Assembly (NCBI GenBank): GCA_950295325.1
Contig: OX485809.1
Coordinates: 7,688,001 to 7,752,000 of the forward strand
Reading direction: 5' to 3'
DNA length: 64,000 nt
Source of the DNA: Polytrichum commune
Lineage: Eukaryota > Streptophyta > Polytrichopsida > Polytrichales > Polytrichaceae
Part shown: piece after piece, positions 58,985 through 64,000 of the stretch
How positions within the stretch are numbered: position 1 is the stretch's first letter
Layout of the letters: each line of letters starts with the position of its first letter
The notes under the pieces: model-generated
Databases searched by the model: none
What the model saw: only the letters and a program-made list of their open reading frames with translations
What the model was told of the DNA's origin: nothing
Made by a program: the position numbers and the translations under genes

Positions 58985-61897
58985 TACATGGTAATCATCA
59001 ATATGATGAGAATGTGATTTACCTCATATGTTGCTCCTCTTTCAAGGAGTACCATGGGCATATGTTCCCCTTGACTTGCCATGGTGCATCAAAAACAACC
59101 ATGGTAAGCGAGATGGTAAGTAATGCTTGGAGGTCTTTATCCCTAGTTACTCTCATGTACACTACTTGCGAAGGGCCTGAACTAGATACCTAGAGGTCTC
59201 AAATATGCTAATTGCGAATATGATACTATTCGTCAACATAAGTAACTTCATTAATTGAAAAAAAATGTTTACATTATGATATTTAGCGTAGCACATTGGG
59301 ATACTTGAGATAATAGTTTTGAGTTTTAGTATGCAAGGGAAGATAATATTGAGCATACTTTTGGCAAGTGTCATGTGTTTACATTTTGGTGTGCAAGACG
59401 AAGATATCCTTGAGGGTACTAATGCCAAGAGTCATTTGTGTACACTCTAGTCAACTTGTCAACCATTATGTAACATAGGCATACACCTCATAACATTGTT
59501 GAACATACTCATGGCAAGATATTTATAAGCATGTTTGAACACCAAGTGTCATGAGGTGACACTCATGGTGAAGTTATGGATCATTATTGTAACCTAGTAT
59601 ATGTCTCAAAACATGGTAAGTGACACTATTACACATGTGACACTAAATACTATGAATTGTGTACATCTACAAAAAGTTAGGGTAAATCTTGTGGGCAACT
59701 TTATAGTGTGACTTATCCTTGGCAATCCTAGAGTGTGGTTCATGCAAGAAAATAGTGCGCAACTTAAGTTACACTTGAATCTTCAACCACTTACTTTGAT
59801 CTTATTCTTTCACTTTTGGTTGTGGATACAATATTAAATGGAAGCTATTGAGAATGCCAATCCAAAGAGCCTAATCTCGCTCCCAGATCCAAAAACTGAA
59901 GGAAGAAACACCAAAAATCAACATAGAGAGCAATAGAATGGTCATTATGACCAATTGGCTAAGACCTATGTTTTGATTTGTAGATCATTTTGTTCGTGGA
60001 AAATGAGCAAGCTAGAGGTGTTTCTTGAACATAAGTTTTGGTGTTGAGGGTAACCTTCACTAGGCATGTGTTCATATAAAGGAGTGAAGGCCACATGTTG
60101 AACACATGGCAACACTCCATTTTCAATCCAATAGAAATACTATAGCCTACAACTTGGACCTAAGATGTTTAATAGTGTGTGTTGGTAAATAGTGTGCGAT
60201 GACAATATTATCACCAATGGTTCTAGTAAAGAGGTAAGCTCAACAGTGTGGCCTTCAATATCTGTATTGAACATTTCCTTCTTAGCCACATGGCCTTCAA
60301 ACTTGGGCCTAGCAAGATACATAAGAACGTACAAATATTGGAGATTGACAACTATAAATCCTTGTCCTAGTAGAGGACTTATTCCCCGTTCCCAATTGAC
60401 TTTAGCTAAGCCTAAAAGTTGGTTCTAAAAACACGGCCTTCATACAATTGACATTATCTAGTCTTGAGCTTAGTTGACAAATGATGTGGCATGGTCTAAA
60501 AGTGGAGGTTTTAAGCCTCAAGCACTGACCCTCCCATGAGTACCTGGACATCAGGCAAGAATGTAGGACCTTTAAAAGTGTCGCCTCCCGCCCTTGTGAT
60601 TGGTTGCTTTTAGTCTTAGCTATGAGGGCACGAGGAGCCTCATTAACAAAAATTGATGGTAAGATAGATGGGTAGTAAGGTAGTTGGGGATGGGACAAAA
60701 ACTATCCAACAATCATTGCTTGGTAGATAAAACAATGAACATGTGTGAAAACTACCTAACTAAAACCTACTCGAAAATCTCCGGAACAAGTTCTTGTAGG
60801 TGCAATGGGATAGCCGGATGCCTCCGCTATAACTAAGAGAGCTTTACTTGGTTTTTAGGAAAGACTTTGGTTATTTGGTAAAATCAGGTGGGAAGGCAAT
60901 ATTATTTGTGCAAATTTTATCAAGTTACGTATGAAGTAAGTTAACATTGGGAGTTTCAACTTTTTGATGGAGTTTCAACTATTTTAATGTTAAATCCAAA
61001 TTAGGTCTTCAATGTTTTCAAGTTGTGCATATAGAGTAAGAGACATCCAAGATATATACTTGAAGGGTTGTACAGAAGAGAAGAGTAACATGTGAGGGGT
61101 GCACATAAGTTAGAGAAATTAATGAGAGTTCCAAGAAAAGTGCTTGGAGAAATTGTCAAGTATGAAACAGGGGAGTAAGTAGAGTCATAAGAATAGTGGA
61201 CGAGGATGGATTGTGGATTCATGTATTGAACACAAAAAGGGTCCAATTTTCAAGATGCTTGCTCAAAGGACGGTTGACAAAGTCAATGAGAGGCAATTTT
61301 GAGATAAGGAATCATGATCCGAGAAGTTTGGCACAAATGCATCAGTCTTTCTACTCTTTGTTTGTGTAATAACGCCTGAGCACATTTGCTTCAGACCTTC
61401 CACGTCTTGTCTGGTGCTCCAAAACCAAACATTCACTCCTTGACAAACAAGAAATCTAAGCAGGTATGTCTCGAACCTCAGACATGACTAGGTTAGGTTT
61501 GCCCCACTGCTCGGAAGTGCCTGGTGATCGACGAAATGGCTCTTTCTTGTGCTCAACATCTACTAATTTGCACCGAAATAAGAGATATCGATCCAGCAGG
61601 AAATAGTCAGCAGTGGCAGGTGTGCCTATACTACATACAACACCTTTGTGCTAAAAAAACATTATCACTACCTAATTCAAGCCTTTGTCTCCAAATCTCC
61701 TCAGTACTGAATATATAGGTGGTTTGTAAGACCGACCATCAAGGTATCACTACAAGATCATATAATTATAAGATCTGTCTTCCAAGCCACACTGAGTTAT
61801 CATTTTTGAACTAATCCTACGTAGTAGAGTCATGGAATTAGGTCATGCTTTGGGTGTCTACTACGTGCTGTCATATTTAAAAGCATTTAAAATTTGC
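58985..61897. other. Intergenic, 3' flank of the FPF1-like gene
   Basis: No further gene is recognised. A phrase near 60,120 is shared with the reductase intron 5 repeat. Confidence 0.4.
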
Positions 61898-62263
61898 TCA
61901 TGTGTCCTGTACCTGAAACGCAGACCGCGTTTTTACCACTATGTCGTACATGTGGGTGCTGCGGATGTCCTCGAAGAAGGGGGGCAGCGTGATGAGGTCA
62001 AGGGATGCAGGGCAAGTGTGGTATTGTCGCAACGGTGTGTAATACTCTTCGTTGAAATATCGTTTCCATCCGAGTTCAGCCAGCTTCTGTTCAAGCTGCT
62101 CAAACGACGCCATCTTCTCGTTAGTGGCTCGGTAGACAAGGATCTTGGGCCTAGGGACTGACCCAACTGCAGGCTGAACTGTGGAAGCTTCAGGTCTCAC
62201 TGCTAGAGGGTTCTCTACCACTCTCATCACTCCATTAGGAGAAAACGTCCATACCCCTGACAT
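61898..62263 (-). CDS. Flowering-promoting factor 1-like protein, 121 aa, single coding exon
   Basis: FPF1-like proteins are small plant regulators that, when overexpressed, affect gibberellin-related growth and flowering time; their biochemical action is unsettled. The protein is collinear with FPF1 (about 110 aa): MSGVWTFSPNGVMRVVENP at the start, PRPKILVYRATNEKMASFEQ, LEQKLAELGWKRYF, LDLITLPPFFEDIRSTHMYD, and IVVKTRSAFQVQ at the end. A somewhat longer linker after the N-terminal block (about residues 20-36) accounts for the extra length. The first ATG giving the family start is at 62,263; no ATG lies upstream in the same open frame. TTGCAG at 62,286-62,291 (minus strand) could be the acceptor of a 5' UTR intron. 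The coding sequence is uninterrupted and looks functional. Confidence 0.93.
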   Translation of the reverse strand: MSGVWTFSPNGVMRVVENPLAVRPEASTVQPAVGSVPRPKILVYRATNEKMASFEQLEQKLAELGWKRYFNEEYYTPLRQYHTCPASLDLITLPPFFEDIRSTHMYDIVVKTRSAFQVQDT

Positions 62264-64000
62264 TGCCAAAGGCTGTGCACAGCTGCAATTTAGCAACCTG
62301 CACGATATATAACTTTACTAATTATAGGTAATATTCCTATCGAAAACAGTCTAAAAGCCATGGGCTGAATCACTCTACTTTAACTTACATCAATGATTTG
62401 CAACAGTCTATACATCACAGTTTCAAAAGCACTTTGCACAAAAGCCTTTGGTTTAGGGTTCCGATTACAGAGGAGCACCACTAAGTTAAGCTGTGTGCAC
62501 CTAGCCCAAACTCATGCCTAAGGTCTCCACTAAATGGATGCCTAAAGCCGTTGAGCAACCAAACAAATAATTAAATCTGACGGTTAGGTAACGAGTGCCA
62601 CTAAACATAATGAGTGGTTATGTGCACATTTGCGATCCCATGGGACTGGTAAACTCAAGTACAGGAGATTATACAACAACATCAAATTAGTCATATTAAA
62701 AAGTTAGGTCAAACAATGAGATGAGAATTTCAGCATGATTGAAGGGAAACTACTTGTTGGCAAACATATAGCTAATATTACTTGGTACATACTTCCCTTT
62801 TCGTCATTTGCCTGTCCAAGTACAGTAACTCAAAATAATAACACTCAGGCCTTTGGTTTCAGGACTTCAGGAGCGACTGTCAAATTGCGTCACACGAGCA
62901 TTTTTTCCTGCTGCTCTTCAGTATTCATTGGGACATATGAGAAGACTAAGCAATTTGGTTCCAAATTAGCATTTCCCATGACATGGCAATCTTACATTGT
63001 TTGACCCCACTCAAGGCCAGCGTGGCACTCACAGTTTGGCATCAAACAGGACAAATCAGGAAGCACCATATCCACAGGAAGAGACACAAATAAAGTGGTT
63101 ATGCAAAATCATCTCAAATGTTCTGGCATGACCTACAACTACAAAGAGATTTTTGATTCTTCCTATCAAGAGAATGGATGACATATTTGAATTTTTGAGC
63201 TTCCCAGCCTCTCAGAAATGCAGGTCCCTGATCAAAGAGTGAAGTTACAAAACTCACAGACAAGTAGGTACTGTGACAAACAACACACAGAGGTGTTGGT
63301 GAATGAAATCAGCAAAATGCACATGAAATCTCATGCACAATCCTGAGAGATCATCAGGATCAATGGTAGCAAGCAAAGACAACAGAGGATTACAAGGTTC
63401 AGCACCTCTTGTCCAATCTCTAGGAATTAACAAATGGAAATGGTACTGCATCCACCATTATCCTAGCGATTAAGACAGAGGTGATAAACTTCATGGTCTC
63501 TGTTTGAACAGAAATTGGTATAGAGAGCCATAAAAAATACTCAATCGAAGAAGTTTCTTGTAGTGGAACAAAATCAAGGACAGTCAACAACCTGCACATG
63601 ATTCAGGAGCTGTGCTCCTGTTTTTGCCTGCCTGCCCTCAAGGGAAAGGCTAACAAATATATAACTCAGGTAATTCTATGGTCAAAGCTGACAGCAAAAT
63701 TGCTGCAGCTTGCAACTGACAGGGTGCAGACTAGGGTGAAGAATCACATCATTTCTATCTTCAAGCCCTCAATTATTTATAAGCTTATACCAGGTCTAGA
63801 TCCTCATGACTGTGGAGACGATGCCGATCTCGGAACTTCTTGACCAATTCGCAGCTTAAAACCTCAACTGCAAGTTGCGACTTGGACAAAAGTTAAATAT
63901 AGCTCGGTACCTTGCTGTAATACGTGTTGTACTCGGATCTGATGTATATCGGAACAATCGAAGAGTCAGGTGCCGGCGCTCACCCACCCGATTCGATAAG
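62264..64000. other. Upstream region of the FPF1-like gene
   Basis: No other gene is recognised up to the window end. The last 250 bases are somewhat less AT-rich and might hold the leader of the FPF1-like gene or the start of the next gene, but no frame supports either. Confidence 0.4.

Noticed and set aside
1..64000. CRISPR arrays, operons, Shine-Dalgarno sites, rRNA or tRNA genes
   Set aside because: Spliced plant genes rule out prokaryotic features. No tRNA-like GGTTCRAATCC arm with a matching acceptor stem and no rRNA text was found by eye.

Overview
This window looks like nuclear DNA of a land plant. Coding sequence is split into short exons with GT...AG introns. The proteins belong to plant families (AUX1/LAX carrier, plant TRAPPC4, ATR3-type diflavin reductase, an RNI-like leucine-rich-repeat protein, an FPF1-like protein). 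The space between is AT-rich and full of class II transposon debris: CACTA, pogo/Tigger and many MITEs. No species can be named. The AUX1/LAX protein departs from flowering-plant members at many usually conserved positions, so a lineage outside the model angiosperms, or an old paralogue, are both open.

Layout. 1-1,708 is the 3' end of a CACTA transposon, with the end of its transposase-side gene and its terminus. 1,709-12,517 holds no convincing host gene. It contains a 676-bp Tourist-like MITE (TSD TAA), a 624-bp pogo/Tigger relic (TSD TA), a dispersed repeat seen again near 55.6 kb, a 425-bp tandem duplication carrying two TATA boxes, and small minisatellites. An eight-exon AUX1/LAX-like gene lies at 12,518-17,485 (minus), preceded by a diverged tandem duplication of its upstream region. 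17.5-26.0 kb is repeat-rich and ends in a MITE that abuts the 5' side of a three-exon TRAPPC4 gene (26,220-28,566, plus). A six-exon RNI-like gene (31,618-36,303, minus) and a six-exon diflavin reductase gene (38,778-42,844, minus) follow. 42.9-61.9 kb is again repeat-dominated: a 235-bp tandem array, a scattered TGTGACATGTGG repeat, a 371-bp tandem duplication with a breakpoint inside a MITE end, and two related MITEs. A single-exon FPF1-like gene sits at 61,898-62,263 (minus).

The five genes do not form a pathway: auxin uptake, vesicle tethering, an unknown LRR function, electron supply to cytosolic Fe-S assembly, and a small growth/flowering regulator. What links them is structure. Introns of the TRAPPC4, RNI and reductase genes are padded by MITEs, and the first intron of TRAPPC4 also carries a 228-bp tandem duplication. 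Exons were joined by eye from reading frame, splice-site consensus and recalled homologues. All reading phases close exactly, but no transcript or database search was available.
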